From Sipunculus nudus (taxonomy: Eukaryota > Annelida > Sipuncula > Golfingiida > Sipunculidae), in NCBI GenBank assembly GCA_026874595.1, contig JAPPUL010000068.1, forward strand, positions 387,001 to 451,000: a stretch of 64,000 bases of DNA, read 5' to 3'. The notes beneath the pieces were generated by a model, which saw only the letters and a list, made by a program, of their open reading frames with translations, made no database searches and had not been told where the DNA came from. The translations under genes were made by a program, and so were the position numbers. Positions within the stretch are counted from its first letter, which is position 1. Each line of letters starts with the position of its first letter. Positions 1 to 8,801 of this stretch are shown piece after piece.

Positions 1-92
1 GCATACCCAAACTCACTCACTGCAAAATACATAACCACTAGGAAAAATAAAAGTCCTATCCAAAACCATTTATATCGTATTTGAAGACCCAT
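1..92 (-). CDS. N-terminus of an unknown membrane protein (partial, runs off the left edge)
   Basis: An open frame starts at an ATG at 92 on the minus strand and is still open at base 1, giving 30 codons. An AGGGG ribosome-binding site lies about 11 nt before the ATG, and a stop codon in the same frame lies just upstream, so this is the likely true start. After a short basic segment (QIRYKW) the sequence is a run of hydrophobic residues (WIGLLFFLVVMYFAV), which looks like an N-terminal transmembrane helix or signal anchor. Nothing identifies the family; sensors, chemoreceptors and secreted enzymes often begin this way. Confidence 0.5.
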   Translation of the reverse strand, partial: MGLQIRYKWFWIGLLFFLVVMYFAVSEFGY

Positions 93-212
93 ACTCGCTT
101 GAACCCCTATCTTGAATTAGTTATAAAAAATATATATCTTTAACTTTTAACTTACAAACTATTTATTTATAAAAGATTTATTATTTGTTACTTATTTTGG
201 ATTATACTCACT

Positions 213-1070
213 ATGTCTTATCTTGCTAAAATGCGTTTAAGCAAAGAGTGGTACCCGCATGAGGAGATGCTTTGCTTAAACACTATTAAAGAATTTATTA
301 GCTCTTCTAAGAGTAAAAGAAATAGCAGCTTTAATGCTTGTCTTGTTCCCCATGCCGCTTGGATATTCTGCGGCAAAATCATTGCTAATACCCTCTTTGC
401 TCTTTACAACAATAGTAAATCTAATGATATTAAACGAGTTGTTCTCCTTGGAGGACACCTCCTGCCAAATGACCCCATACTCTATTTCGGGTGCGACTCC
501 TTTGAGACCCCTCTCGGTAACATTACTCAAGATAATAAGACCATATCTAATATCCTTAACGATATCAATAAGTTCTACCACTGCCAAAAAGCTACTCAAG
601 ATAATTCCATCGAAACCATACTCCCTTTTATTAAGTTCTTCTTCCCTAATACAAAAATTATAACCTTGAGAATCCCTCCTATATTAAACAAATTAAAAGA
701 TATTGCCGCCTCTATCTTAAAGCATATTAATCCAAAAGAAACTTTATTTATTGCCTCCTCAGACCTAACTCATTATGGACCCGCTTACCATCTCACTCAT
801 GAAAATCATTCCTCCATAAAACAAAATCTAAAGTGGGCTAAACATAATGATCTAAAACTTATTAACTTTATCTTAAATAGGGATTATAGTAATACCATAA
901 AGCATGCAACACAAAATAACGCTGCATGTAGTTCAGGAGCCATAACTACTGCCTTAATTATTTCTTCTCTAATTAATACTAATCTCTCCCCTTGCTTAAT
1001 CGATTATTACTCAAGCTTTGACATTAGACCATATGAGAATTTTGTCGGCTATGCTGGAGTCACTTTCTAA
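213..1070 (+). CDS. MEMO1-family protein (AmmeMemoRadiSam system protein B-like)
   Basis: A 285-residue protein of the MEMO1 family (PF01875), related to non-haem-iron dioxygenases. The family landmarks are in order: VPHAAW (His47), GGHLLP (His82), SSDLTHYG (Asp184, His187) and AACSSGAI (Cys239). The His-His-Cys triad that corresponds to the metal or active site of human MEMO1 is therefore intact. The usual AMMECR1 and radical SAM partners are not in this window. Only 3 bp separate it from the U32 peptidase-like gene downstream, so the two are very probably cotranscribed and translationally coupled. There is no convincing Shine-Dalgarno sequence before the ATG. Codons end mainly in T or C (ATT, TCT), unlike most minus-strand neighbours. 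The biochemical function of bacterial members is uncertain. Confidence 0.85.
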   Translation: MSYLAKMRLSKEWYPHEEMLCLNTIKEFISSSKSKRNSSFNACLVPHAAWIFCGKIIANTLFALYNNSKSNDIKRVVLLGGHLLPNDPILYFGCDSFETPLGNITQDNKTISNILNDINKFYHCQKATQDNSIETILPFIKFFFPNTKIITLRIPPILNKLKDIAASILKHINPKETLFIASSDLTHYGPAYHLTHENHSSIKQNLKWAKHNDLKLINFILNRDYSNTIKHATQNNAACSSGAITTALIISSLINTNLSPCLIDYYSSFDIRPYENFVGYAGVTF

Positions 1071-1073
1071 ATT

Positions 1074-2342
1074 ATGAAATTTACTACCTATCTAAACGAC
1101 CTTAGATCTATTAACATGCTCTTGGATATCGGCTTTGACAAAATCATTATCGAAGACCCCTCTTTCTCTCTCTTCTCTAAAAAGACTTTTAAACCAAAAC
1201 CAGATTACAACTATATCTTGGCTGCTTTAAAAAGAATTAAAAACGCTAAAAGCAATACCAAAGTAGTTTTTAATATCGATTTAATCCCACATAACAAAGA
1301 CCTTGATAACATAAGCACACTAATCCATACCATTAAAAACAAAGGCTTTGACGCTATTAGAATTCAGGATATCGGACTTGCTAAGTTTATTTGCGACTTA
1401 GACTCCAATATCCATATTGAAATTAATTCTGTTACCGGAAATTACAATTATGCTGCTATTTTGGCTCTTGAAAAGAATATTAAAAATCTAGACTCTATTA
1501 CTCTCTCTAAAGAAATTGGCTATAAGGACATAAAACTCATAAACTCCTTCTCAAAACTCGATAACGAACTTTTGATTCATGGGAATATGCTCCTTTTTTA
1601 CACAAAACGTAACCTTATAGCTCAAAATAAACCCCTCTTCGAAAAAATACAAAAAAAACAACTTACAAAAAAGGATAATGACAATATTATGCTTTACCTT
1701 CAAGAGCAAAAACGCATCGGCAAATACTTTCCTCTCCTAACAAACAACCATGGCTCATTCCTATTCCTTCCTGAGACATTGTCTTTAATCAGGTACACAA
1801 ACTTAATTCATGAGATAGGTCTAAAATATCTTCTTTTCGATTTCAGGCATAATACTAATTACAAAACCGTACGTGGCGTTATGGATTTATACAAAAAGGC
1901 TTTTGACAATCTTAATAACAAGAATATCATAAAACACAATTATCAAACATATTACAACGAAATTGCAAAATACTATAAACAAGGGCTTACTGAAGGTTTT
2001 TTCATTCAAGGACAATATGCTTACGAAAAAGAAATTACTAAAAAGCAAAGTCAAAACAAAGATAAAAATAAACCTAAAGACAATATAACTAAGGTTGCTT
2101 TTGTGCTTGGCGTTGTTAAAGAAAAACTTATTGCTGTTAAGACTTTTGATTCGTTTGAATATGAGGATTTGCTTTATATCATAACACCCGAAAATAAAAC
2201 AATTAAATACACTCTAAAAACTATTACTACTTTAGATAATAATAAGTTAGACAAAGCCTCCAAAAATAAAATACTACTTTTAAATTGGGCCAAGAACGTT
2301 ATCCCCAAAAGCATCTTATATAAACATATAAAAAATACCTAG
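1074..2342 (+). CDS. U32 family peptidase-like protein
   Basis: A 422-residue protein resembling peptidase family U32 (YhbU/YrrO/RlhA-type TIM barrels). Supporting segments are IRIQDIGLAKF, IEINSVTGNYNY (the family's N-T-G-N-x-N strand) and ELLIHGNMLLFYTKRNL, equivalent to the family's ELLVHGRLPLMYT-like motif. A lysine-rich linker near residues 320-340 leads to a C-terminal beta-rich domain. U32 proteins include collagenase-like proteins, tRNA and rRNA hydroxylation enzymes and ubiquinone hydroxylases, so the substrate cannot be named. The start lies 3 bp after the MEMO-family stop. The stop TAG shares the palindrome CTAG with the stop of the convergent downstream gene. Confidence 0.75.
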   Translation: MKFTTYLNDLRSINMLLDIGFDKIIIEDPSFSLFSKKTFKPKPDYNYILAALKRIKNAKSNTKVVFNIDLIPHNKDLDNISTLIHTIKNKGFDAIRIQDIGLAKFICDLDSNIHIEINSVTGNYNYAAILALEKNIKNLDSITLSKEIGYKDIKLINSFSKLDNELLIHGNMLLFYTKRNLIAQNKPLFEKIQKKQLTKKDNDNIMLYLQEQKRIGKYFPLLTNNHGSFLFLPETLSLIRYTNLIHEIGLKYLLFDFRHNTNYKTVRGVMDLYKKAFDNLNNKNIIKHNYQTYYNEIAKYYKQGLTEGFFIQGQYAYEKEITKKQSQNKDKNKPKDNITKVAFVLGVVKEKLIAVKTFDSFEYEDLLYIITPENKTIKYTLKTITTLDNNKLDKASKNKILLLNWAKNVIPKSILYKHIKNT

Positions 2343-3364
2343 AGCTTGTCCTTCTTAACCAGATATAAAAACATAGAGGTTGCGACTATTAAATTGCCAT
2401 GTAAATCAAATGTAAGTCCTATAAAATTTGTTCCCGTCAAAATGGTTGATACGTATTTGCCATCACGTACTTTTATAACTCTGCTCTCACCCCGTTTTGT
2501 CTCTGTTATGTAAAATGTATTATCATCGTCTATAACAAAACCATGAAACAAACTAAGTGCGCTATAATAAACAGTTTTCTCTGCTGTTTCCTTGTCTATT
2601 TTATAAATAGAGTTATATCCCATATGCACGGGGTTTGACACATATAAATTATCTTCCTTGTCAAAGGCCATATGAAACGCTATGTAGCTTTGAGGTATAG
2701 ATGCATAAACTTTAGCCTTGCCATCAGCATCAAGTTTAAAGATTGTACCTCCCCTATCTCCTACATATACTTCTCCCTTGCTATTAAAAGCAAGTCCAAA
2801 GGCAACTCCAAGCCCTTGGGAAAATACATCATAACTGCCCTGCTCCTTTGTCCTGTATATTTTCCCATCAAAACGACTTGCTATATATAAATACTCATCC
2901 TTAAAAAGTAAAGACGTTGCGTTTGTTATTCCCGTTAAGTATACTTCCTTCTCATAATGCTTATCTATCTTATATACTGATATCGTAGTTTGCTCACCTC
3001 GTCCGCCACTATAAGTTGCATATATATTACCATCACTGCCAATTGCTGGATTATCTATCATATGAAGCCCTCCAACTATTACATCAGGTACCAAAAAAGG
3101 ATATCTATTACTCCTATGTTCTCCTATATTTACATATACTTCTCCACTTACTATGTTTGGTGGTATTGAAACCAGCATCTTTTCATCGCTTAGGCCTTTT
3201 ATATATGTTTTGGAGTTTGAGAATATCAAATTATAATCTTTTAAATCATTTGCACGGAAATTCTTGCCCTTTATTGTTACCCAGCCCCCAGGCAGTCCTA
3301 TGCTAGGACTTATTTCATCTATGTGGATCTTGCCACTATCTCCCTTTAATTTGTTCCAAAGCAT
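2339..3364 (-). CDS. IPT/TIG plus NHL-type beta-propeller protein
   Basis: A 341-residue protein. Residues about 16-95 form an IPT/TIG immunoglobulin-like domain (ISPSIGLPGGWVTIKGKNF is the typical opening strand pair). Residues about 100-341 contain NHL/SMP-30-like propeller repeats such as GSDGNIYATYSGG, NSKGEVYVGDRGG and DKEDNLYVSN. IPT domains are usually extracellular, yet there is no signal peptide or lipobox, and the start overlaps the last 29 bp of galU in another frame. Secretion by an unrecognised route, or a cytoplasmic scaffold role, are both possible. The overlap implies translational coupling with galU. Ligand and function are unknown. Confidence 0.75.
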   Translation of the reverse strand: MLWNKLKGDSGKIHIDEISPSIGLPGGWVTIKGKNFRANDLKDYNLIFSNSKTYIKGLSDEKMLVSIPPNIVSGEVYVNIGEHRSNRYPFLVPDVIVGGLHMIDNPAIGSDGNIYATYSGGRGEQTTISVYKIDKHYEKEVYLTGITNATSLLFKDEYLYIASRFDGKIYRTKEQGSYDVFSQGLGVAFGLAFNSKGEVYVGDRGGTIFKLDADGKAKVYASIPQSYIAFHMAFDKEDNLYVSNPVHMGYNSIYKIDKETAEKTVYYSALSLFHGFVIDDDNTFYITETKRGESRVIKVRDGKYVSTILTGTNFIGLTFDLHGNLIVATSMFLYLVKKDKL

Positions 3365-4220
3365 TTTCTAAAAACCTTATGTATTCTTCTTTAATATCTT
3401 CTCGTTTAAGACCATATTGGGTCATCGCCTTTATATACCCTAAGGGTTTACCTGTGTCGTATAAATCTCCTCTAAATATACATGATACTACCTCCCCTGC
3501 CTGCGAAAGCTCATTTATTGCTGACGTTAGATAATATTCACCTTCCTCATGTTTACTTAGACCTCTTTCTAGTACTCCAAATATCTCTTCGTTTAATAAA
3601 TAACGGCCTATTGATACATAGAAACTTGGTTCGCTACCTTTTTGTGGCTTTTCTACTATACCTTTTGTCAAAACTATTCCTCCTCCACTCTCCTCCAAAT
3701 CGCTCTCTAATGCCTCTATTACTCCATATCGCGATACATCCTCTCCCTTCATGTCTTTTACTGCCAAAACACTCTTTCCTGTCGATTCATAAACTTCGAT
3801 TAATTGCTTAGATAAACTACTACCTTTTGTAAATACTATGTCATCCGGAAATGCAAGGATAAACGCTCCCCTTAAAAAACCCTTGCCTAGTAATACCGCA
3901 TCCCCTGTTCCTAACATCTCCTTTTGACGAATAAAGTATATCTTTAAGCCCTCCCGTTCCATACTCTTAAACTTAAGCACCTTCTTCGCATCAGAAACAT
4001 AGCGCTCAAGCTCTATGTCGCGATCATAATAATTAGCAAATAAGCCCGCCTTGCGCCTTGAGCTTACAATCAATATCTCCCTTATCCCTGCTTCGTACAT
4101 CTCCTCTACTATGAAATCAAGCGATGGCCTGTCTATTAACGGCAAAAGCTCCTTCGGGACCACCTTAGTTACAGGGAAAAACCGACTCCCATATCCTCCG
4201 CACAATATTAATCCTCGCAT
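3336..4220 (-). CDS. galU: UTP--glucose-1-phosphate uridylyltransferase
   Basis: A 294-residue nucleotidyltransferase that makes UDP-glucose from UTP and glucose-1-phosphate, feeding polysaccharide and lipopolysaccharide synthesis in the cytoplasm. The N-terminus carries the nucleotide-binding loop GGYGSRFFPVTKVVPKELLP, followed by IDRPSLDFIVEEMYEAGI, typical of GalU rather than of glucose-1-phosphate thymidylyltransferases. Later GalU-like elements are GTGDAVLLGKGF, AFPDDIVF, VEKPQKGSEPS and GRYLL. Length is normal for bacterial GalU. The ATG is preceded by a GGGAGAAG ribosome-binding site. The 3' end overlaps the following IPT/NHL gene by 29 bp, suggesting one transcript. Confidence 0.93.
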   Translation of the reverse strand: MRGLILCGGYGSRFFPVTKVVPKELLPLIDRPSLDFIVEEMYEAGIREILIVSSRRKAGLFANYYDRDIELERYVSDAKKVLKFKSMEREGLKIYFIRQKEMLGTGDAVLLGKGFLRGAFILAFPDDIVFTKGSSLSKQLIEVYESTGKSVLAVKDMKGEDVSRYGVIEALESDLEESGGGIVLTKGIVEKPQKGSEPSFYVSIGRYLLNEEIFGVLERGLSKHEEGEYYLTSAINELSQAGEVVSCIFRGDLYDTGKPLGYIKAMTQYGLKREDIKEEYIRFLENALEQIKGR

Positions 4221-4288
4221 ACTCTTCTCCCATTTCTACTTTGCATATAAAAAAATCATAACTTTGAAAAACCCTTACATATATACTT

Positions 4289-4669
4289 TCACTCCACTTG
4301 CTTTTTCGCTTCCTTCCCTCCATCAGAACCATCCTTAGAACCTTTACTGTCGCCTTTAAATATACTATTTCTCATATGTTTAAAAAGTGCCTGTTGGTAT
4401 TTTTGGTTCTTTTCCTTATCCTCTGTTATCTCCTTATACGCTTTTCTAAACTCCTTACTCCCTTCACTTAAACTATATCCATATTTTTTAAACAAAGCCG
4501 CAAGCTTAGAGTCATCTTTTGCTACTTGTCCTATCTCATAACTTAACTTCGCCATAAATTCAGGATCGTCTGACGTTATCTTCTTTTCAGATTCAACTCC
4601 TCCTGAACATCCACTAAATAATATTAGCATAATCAAAGCTATAAACATAATGCCTAACTTTTCAACCAT
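4289..4669 (-). CDS. Small helical lipoprotein, function unknown
   Basis: About 126 residues. A hydrophobic signal segment ends in a lipobox (LFSGC), so the mature protein should be a lipid-anchored envelope protein. The rest is highly charged and probably helical, ending in a Lys/Gly/Ser-rich tail. I chose the ATG at 4669 over the GTG at 4675 because GGAGG sits 7 nt before the ATG but abuts the GTG. Two copies of a near-palindromic 13-bp box lie 25-60 bp upstream and could be operators. It lies 68 bp upstream of galU and may share its transcript. No family is recognised. Confidence 0.75.
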   Translation of the reverse strand: MVEKLGIMFIALIMLILFSGCSGGVESEKKITSDDPEFMAKLSYEIGQVAKDDSKLAALFKKYGYSLSEGSKEFRKAYKEITEDKEKNQKYQQALFKHMRNSIFKGDSKGSKDGSDGGKEAKKQVE

Positions 4670-4695
4670 AGCCACACCTCCATTTTGTTTTCAAT

Positions 4696-4725
4696 ATATT
4701 GTAATATATAAAATATTGTAATATA
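4696..4725 (-). promoter_or_regulatory. Two near-palindromic 13-bp boxes, candidate operator
   Basis: The 13-mer ATATTGTAATATA occurs at 4696-4708 and 4713-4725, 17 bp apart start to start. Each box is nearly symmetric (ATATT-GT-AATAT). They lie immediately upstream of the lipoprotein gene's ribosome-binding site. The spacing would suit two dimers or a promoter-overlapping operator, but the region is so AT-rich that chance cannot be dismissed. Confidence 0.35.
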
Positions 4726-4829
4726 CAAAATCTCTTTACTACTTTTATTAATAAAAATCTTTGCATACAAAAAACATCGCCATTATAATGCTTTCCATAA
4801 AAACTTTATTTTCCCGCAATAATTCCATT

Positions 4830-4858
4830 TGCATTAAATTAATAAATATTTTATATCC
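4830..4858 (+). promoter_or_regulatory. Possible sigma70-type promoter for aconitase
   Basis: TTGCAT (4830-4835) is followed after 17 bp by TATATC (4853-4858). The fit is only moderate and the surroundings are very AT-rich, so other start sites are possible. If used, transcription would begin near 4865 and the inverted repeat at 4905 would lie in the 5' leader. Confidence 0.3.
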
Positions 4859-4904
4859 TATGTTTTTACTTTAATATATACTATTAGTATCTTTACTATG
4901 CTTT

Positions 4905-4921
4905 TATCTTAGCCTAAGATA
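4905..4921. promoter_or_regulatory. Perfect inverted repeat upstream of aconitase, candidate operator or leader hairpin
   Basis: TATCTTA-GCC-TAAGATA is a perfect 7-bp inverted repeat with a 3-bp centre. It is flanked by ATGC on the left and GCAT on the right, extending the symmetry imperfectly. It ends 37 bp before the aconitase ATG, a good place for repressor binding or for an RNA hairpin in the leader. The regulator is unknown. Confidence 0.5.
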
Positions 4922-4958
4922 GGCATAAGGTTAAATCTTTATTTGTTGGAGTTTTGAC

Positions 4959-7214
4959 ATGATACGTAACAAAGATATCAAATCTCTCTATCAAGAAATG
5001 GATAGAGTACATAATACCATGCGTAAAAGACTTGGCAGGGGGCTTTCTCTTACAGAAAAAATCCTCTTTTCGCATCTTAACAATTATGAGTCTTGTGATA
5101 TAAAACGAGGTGTATCCGACCTTGAACTTTCTATTGATAGAATAGCTTTACAAGATGCTACCGCACAAATGGCTCTACTTCAGTTTATGACCGCAGGGCT
5201 TGCGCAAACTGCTGTCCCAACAACTGTACATTGCGACCACCTTATAATGGCTAAAAGCGGTGTTAAAAATGACTTCCCTGCATCCCTAACCAAAAATGAA
5301 GAAGTTTACAGCTTTCTTGAATCTGTTTCGAACAAATATGGTATAGGTTTTTGGAAACCGGGTTCGGGGATAATACATCAAGTAATACTTGAGAACTACG
5401 CAATACCAGGAACTATGATGCTTGGTGCTGATTCTCATACACCTAACGCTGGTGGGCTTTGTATGCTTGCTATTGGAGTGGGGGGAGCTGATACTGTGGA
5501 TGTTATGACGGGACAGTTTTTTGGTCTTCGCATGCCGAAAATCGTTGGTATACATCTTAAAGGAAAGCTGTCTGGTTGGGCCTCTCCTAAGGACGTTATT
5601 CTCAAAGTTGCTAAGATCATGACTGTGAAAGGCGGTACTGGCAAAATAGTTGAATACTTTGGTGAAGGGGCTAAGAGCATAAGTTGTACCGGGAAAGCCA
5701 CTATCACAAACATGGGAGCCGAGATAGGTGCTACTACTTCTGTTTTCCCATTTGATGAGTCTATGGCTGCATATCTTAAACTGACAGACCGTGAGGATAT
5801 TGCAAAACTGGCCTTGGAATACAAAGAATATCTTGTTCCTGACCCTGATGTTAGGCCAGAAGATATTTATGATGAGATACACGAAATTGACCTTTCAAGC
5901 CTGGAACCTCAAATATCAGGCCCACATACTCCGGATTTAGTACGTCCCATTAGTCAGCTTGCTAGTGAAATTGATGCGGGTAAATATCCAGAAGTGCTAA
6001 GTGCTGCGTTAATTGGAAGCTGTACTAACTCAAGCTATGAGGATTTGACAAAGGTAAACGATCTTGTTACACAGGCTTTAGATGCTGGCCTTAAATTAAA
6101 GACTAAGTTATTTATAGCTCCTGGCTCTGATAGAATATACTCTACTATTAAGCGAGATGGCATAGTTGAAAACCTAGAAAAGATAAATGCAACTGTGCTT
6201 GCAAATGCTTGTGGTCCTTGTATAGGGCAATGGCAACGGGATGAAGACGAAACTAAAGATATAAATAATATTTTAACTTCTTTTAACCGTAACTTTAAAA
6301 AGCGTAACGACGGGAGTGCAAATACAAACGGATTTATATCAAGTCCCTCAATAGTTGTTGCAATGGCTTTCGCCGGAGATATGAGATTTAATCCTCTAAC
6401 TTCGACATTAAAAACTCCAAGTGGACAAGACTTTAAGTTTCGTGCACCTGTAGGAGAGGAATTGCCGTCTAAAGGCTTCGTATCAGAAAAAAGTGGCTAT
6501 AAAAAGCCAACTATGAGCGGGAGTGTTTCAATTGATCCCAAAAGCAGCAGAATAGCGATACTAGAACCATTTGATACTCCAGATTTATCAAAAGACTTTA
6601 AAAGTTTGACAATATTACTAAAAGCCCAAGGCAAATGTACAACAGATCATGTATCGCCAGCAGGCCCATGGCTTACCTACAGAGGGCATATAGACAATAT
6701 AAGTAAGAATATGTATCTTGGTGCAGTTAATGCCTATACTGGAGAGACAGGACAAGGTACAAATATAGCTACAATGCAAGAGCATGTACCGTTTAACGAA
6801 ATTGCAAGAGATTACAAGAACAAAGGAATAAACTGGTTAGTTATTGCGGATGAGAATTATGGCGAGGGCTCAAGTCGAGAACATGCTGCAATGGAACCAC
6901 GTCATATGGGTTGTAAAGCTATAATTGTAAAGAGTTTTGCACGGATTGCCGAGACGAATCTTAAAAAACAGGGTATCTTACCGTTATGGTTTTTAGATCC
7001 AAGTGACTATGATAAGATTCAGGCAAGCGACAAGATTACTATAAATGATATTGAAACCATTGCACCGCTAAAAAATCTAAGAATAACTATAAAACATAAA
7101 GATGGGAGCGAGGATATTGCCGAAGTATCGCATACCTTAAATCAATCGCAAATAGAATGGTTTAAGGCAGGATCTGCGCTTAATTGCCTTAGAAAGGGCG
7201 AGAGTGCAGCTTAG
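4959..7214 (+). CDS. acn: Aconitate hydratase, mitochondrial type
   Basis: A 751-residue aconitase interconverting citrate and isocitrate in the cytoplasm with a [4Fe-4S] cluster. Length and sequence match the mitochondrial-type family rather than the longer AcnA/IRP1 or AcnB types. Seen are PTTVHCDHL, the ADSHTPNAGGL substrate region, cluster-ligand motifs IGSCTNSSYED and ANACGPCIGQW, and a C-terminal swivel domain with DENYGEGSSREHAAMEPR. The ATG at 4959 has GGAG 8 nt upstream. No other TCA-cycle gene is in the window, so it seems to be transcribed alone, perhaps controlled by the inverted repeat at 4905. Third-position usage drifts from mixed at the 5' end to purine-rich at the 3' end. Confidence 0.96.
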   Translation: MIRNKDIKSLYQEMDRVHNTMRKRLGRGLSLTEKILFSHLNNYESCDIKRGVSDLELSIDRIALQDATAQMALLQFMTAGLAQTAVPTTVHCDHLIMAKSGVKNDFPASLTKNEEVYSFLESVSNKYGIGFWKPGSGIIHQVILENYAIPGTMMLGADSHTPNAGGLCMLAIGVGGADTVDVMTGQFFGLRMPKIVGIHLKGKLSGWASPKDVILKVAKIMTVKGGTGKIVEYFGEGAKSISCTGKATITNMGAEIGATTSVFPFDESMAAYLKLTDREDIAKLALEYKEYLVPDPDVRPEDIYDEIHEIDLSSLEPQISGPHTPDLVRPISQLASEIDAGKYPEVLSAALIGSCTNSSYEDLTKVNDLVTQALDAGLKLKTKLFIAPGSDRIYSTIKRDGIVENLEKINATVLANACGPCIGQWQRDEDETKDINNILTSFNRNFKKRNDGSANTNGFISSPSIVVAMAFAGDMRFNPLTSTLKTPSGQDFKFRAPVGEELPSKGFVSEKSGYKKPTMSGSVSIDPKSSRIAILEPFDTPDLSKDFKSLTILLKAQGKCTTDHVSPAGPWLTYRGHIDNISKNMYLGAVNAYTGETGQGTNIATMQEHVPFNEIARDYKNKGINWLVIADENYGEGSSREHAAMEPRHMGCKAIIVKSFARIAETNLKKQGILPLWFLDPSDYDKIQASDKITINDIETIAPLKNLRITIKHKDGSEDIAEVSHTLNQSQIEWFKAGSALNCLRKGESAA

Positions 7215-7340
7215 TTTCTAAATTTATTTACTTTACTCTATTTATGCTTGTATGCTTTTATAAGTTATAAATTAAAAGATGTTTATGGCGTTTATTGAGT
7301 TATGCTCTTAACATATTCCTAATACCATATTAATATTTAG

Positions 7341-8726
7341 GTGATGTACTTTAATAATCTTGTAAAGAAAAAGAGTTACTATTATTTAGTAATAAAATTA
7401 CTTGTTATCGTTATTCTTTTATATCTTGTTAAAAATGTTTATAGCAAACCTTACGGTCTTCGTGATACTAAAAAGACTGTCCAATTTGATACGACAATAG
7501 AGTTTAATTACATCTTTCTTGACCACGAATCATTTGTGCAATTTGTATTAATAGAAGAGCTAACCTTTGGCAAGATAGACCTTGGTTTTGGGATATATCT
7601 ACCACTTAGCCTAAACAATGAATATGTAGTTAGACCCATCCATTACAACAGTTTATACGGACTTCTTGGCCTTTTATATTATGTACAGTACGGGCAATAC
7701 GAAGCAAATCCGTTGGCAATCAAGGTAAGCGAGATAAAAGACTTTACACTTGGCTCTGGTTTTATCTTAGAAAGATATTATAATACTATGTCATTTCCTG
7801 AGATACGAAAGATAGGTCTTGATTTTGAGTTTCGGAAGTGGGGGGTGGTTTTTGATGCAATAATAGGTGAACTTGCAACACAAAATATAATAGGAGGTAG
7901 GCTTGCATTAAATACAGGCAAAATACTTGACACAAAAAATATAGTACTTAACTCTCTTGAAATAGGCTTTACAGGCGTTGTAGATATCTACCCAAGACAA
8001 CTTTCAACTGTTCGGATATTTGATAGGGTACGACATAAAATAGTTTTAGATCGCGCTTCAGGAGATAAGGTATTATATATACTTGGTGGAGATTTAAGCT
8101 TTAACTTTTACAAGACAGAAAAAGTGCTACTTGGTCTTTATGCGGATGGCGGATATATGAGTTTAGGGGGATATGGAATTGGTTATGGGCTTAATTTATG
8201 GGGCTATCCGGTTGCAGGCTTATCATTTGAAATTAATTACAAGATGCAAATACTACACTCATTTGAAGGCTTTATACCATCCTACTTTAATTCAATATAC
8301 GATTATGAAAAACGTAGTAAACGAGATTTACTTGACACAAAAGAAAAGCAACATGAAATAGGGATAAAGGCAGAACTTGGCTTTTACTTTTTCGATAAGA
8401 GAATAAGTCTAAAGTTAGCGTACGCAGATTACAATTTAGGAGATGGACTTGCAAAACCTCATTTTCTTATTAAGTTATCAGTAGTAAATATACCGAAAAG
8501 GTTTTATACAACAATAACGTATGAAGATTATAGCTTTACCTTTCCGAATATAGGTAATGTAAGGCATAAAGGAAGTCATTTTCTAATAGAAATATTATAC
8601 GGATTTACACCTTTAATGGAATTTGGATTTTCAGTAAGAAAGAATTTCATTATACAAGATTTTGGAAATACGCAAGGAACAGATACCCTACTTACAATAA
8701 GCGTGTTTGGGAAGATTTTATTCTAA
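7341..8726 (+). CDS. Secreted beta-barrel outer-membrane protein, function unknown
   Basis: About 461 residues. The N-terminus is a basic segment followed by a hydrophobic stretch (about residues 17-31) and a plausible signal-peptidase site near VYSKPYG. The rest alternates short amphipathic strands rich in Tyr, Phe and Gly, and the protein ends in Phe (FGKILF), a common signature for insertion by the BAM machinery. It is therefore probably an outer-membrane barrel. Either GTG 7341 or ATG 7344 could be the start; neither has an ideal ribosome-binding site. A 13-bp tandem duplication spans its stop codon. The next gene, 75 bp downstream, also ends in a barrel-like region, so the pair may act together. 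Confidence 0.6.
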   Translation: MMYFNNLVKKKSYYYLVIKLLVIVILLYLVKNVYSKPYGLRDTKKTVQFDTTIEFNYIFLDHESFVQFVLIEELTFGKIDLGFGIYLPLSLNNEYVVRPIHYNSLYGLLGLLYYVQYGQYEANPLAIKVSEIKDFTLGSGFILERYYNTMSFPEIRKIGLDFEFRKWGVVFDAIIGELATQNIIGGRLALNTGKILDTKNIVLNSLEIGFTGVVDIYPRQLSTVRIFDRVRHKIVLDRASGDKVLYILGGDLSFNFYKTEKVLLGLYADGGYMSLGGYGIGYGLNLWGYPVAGLSFEINYKMQILHSFEGFIPSYFNSIYDYEKRSKRDLLDTKEKQHEIGIKAELGFYFFDKRISLKLAYADYNLGDGLAKPHFLIKLSVVNIPKRFYTTITYEDYSFTFPNIGNVRHKGSHFLIEILYGFTPLMEFGFSVRKNFIIQDFGNTQGTDTLLTISVFGKILF

Positions 8727-8739
8727 GATTTTATTCTAA
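8714..8739. repeat. 13-bp tandem duplication across a stop codon
   Basis: GATTTTATTCTAA occurs twice head to tail (8714-8726 and 8727-8739). The TAA of the first copy is the stop codon of the barrel-protein gene. This is one of many short tandem duplications at gene ends in this window. Confidence 0.9.
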
Positions 8740-8801
8740 GTTAGTTTCTATCTTTCTTAACTACCTTTACAAAACAAGCAGATCCAAATAGCAGGAGTAA
8801 T

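Noticed and set aside
5286-5882. 198-codon minus-strand frame inside aconitase
   Set aside because: Antisense shadow of a well-conserved gene; composition is unlike a real protein.
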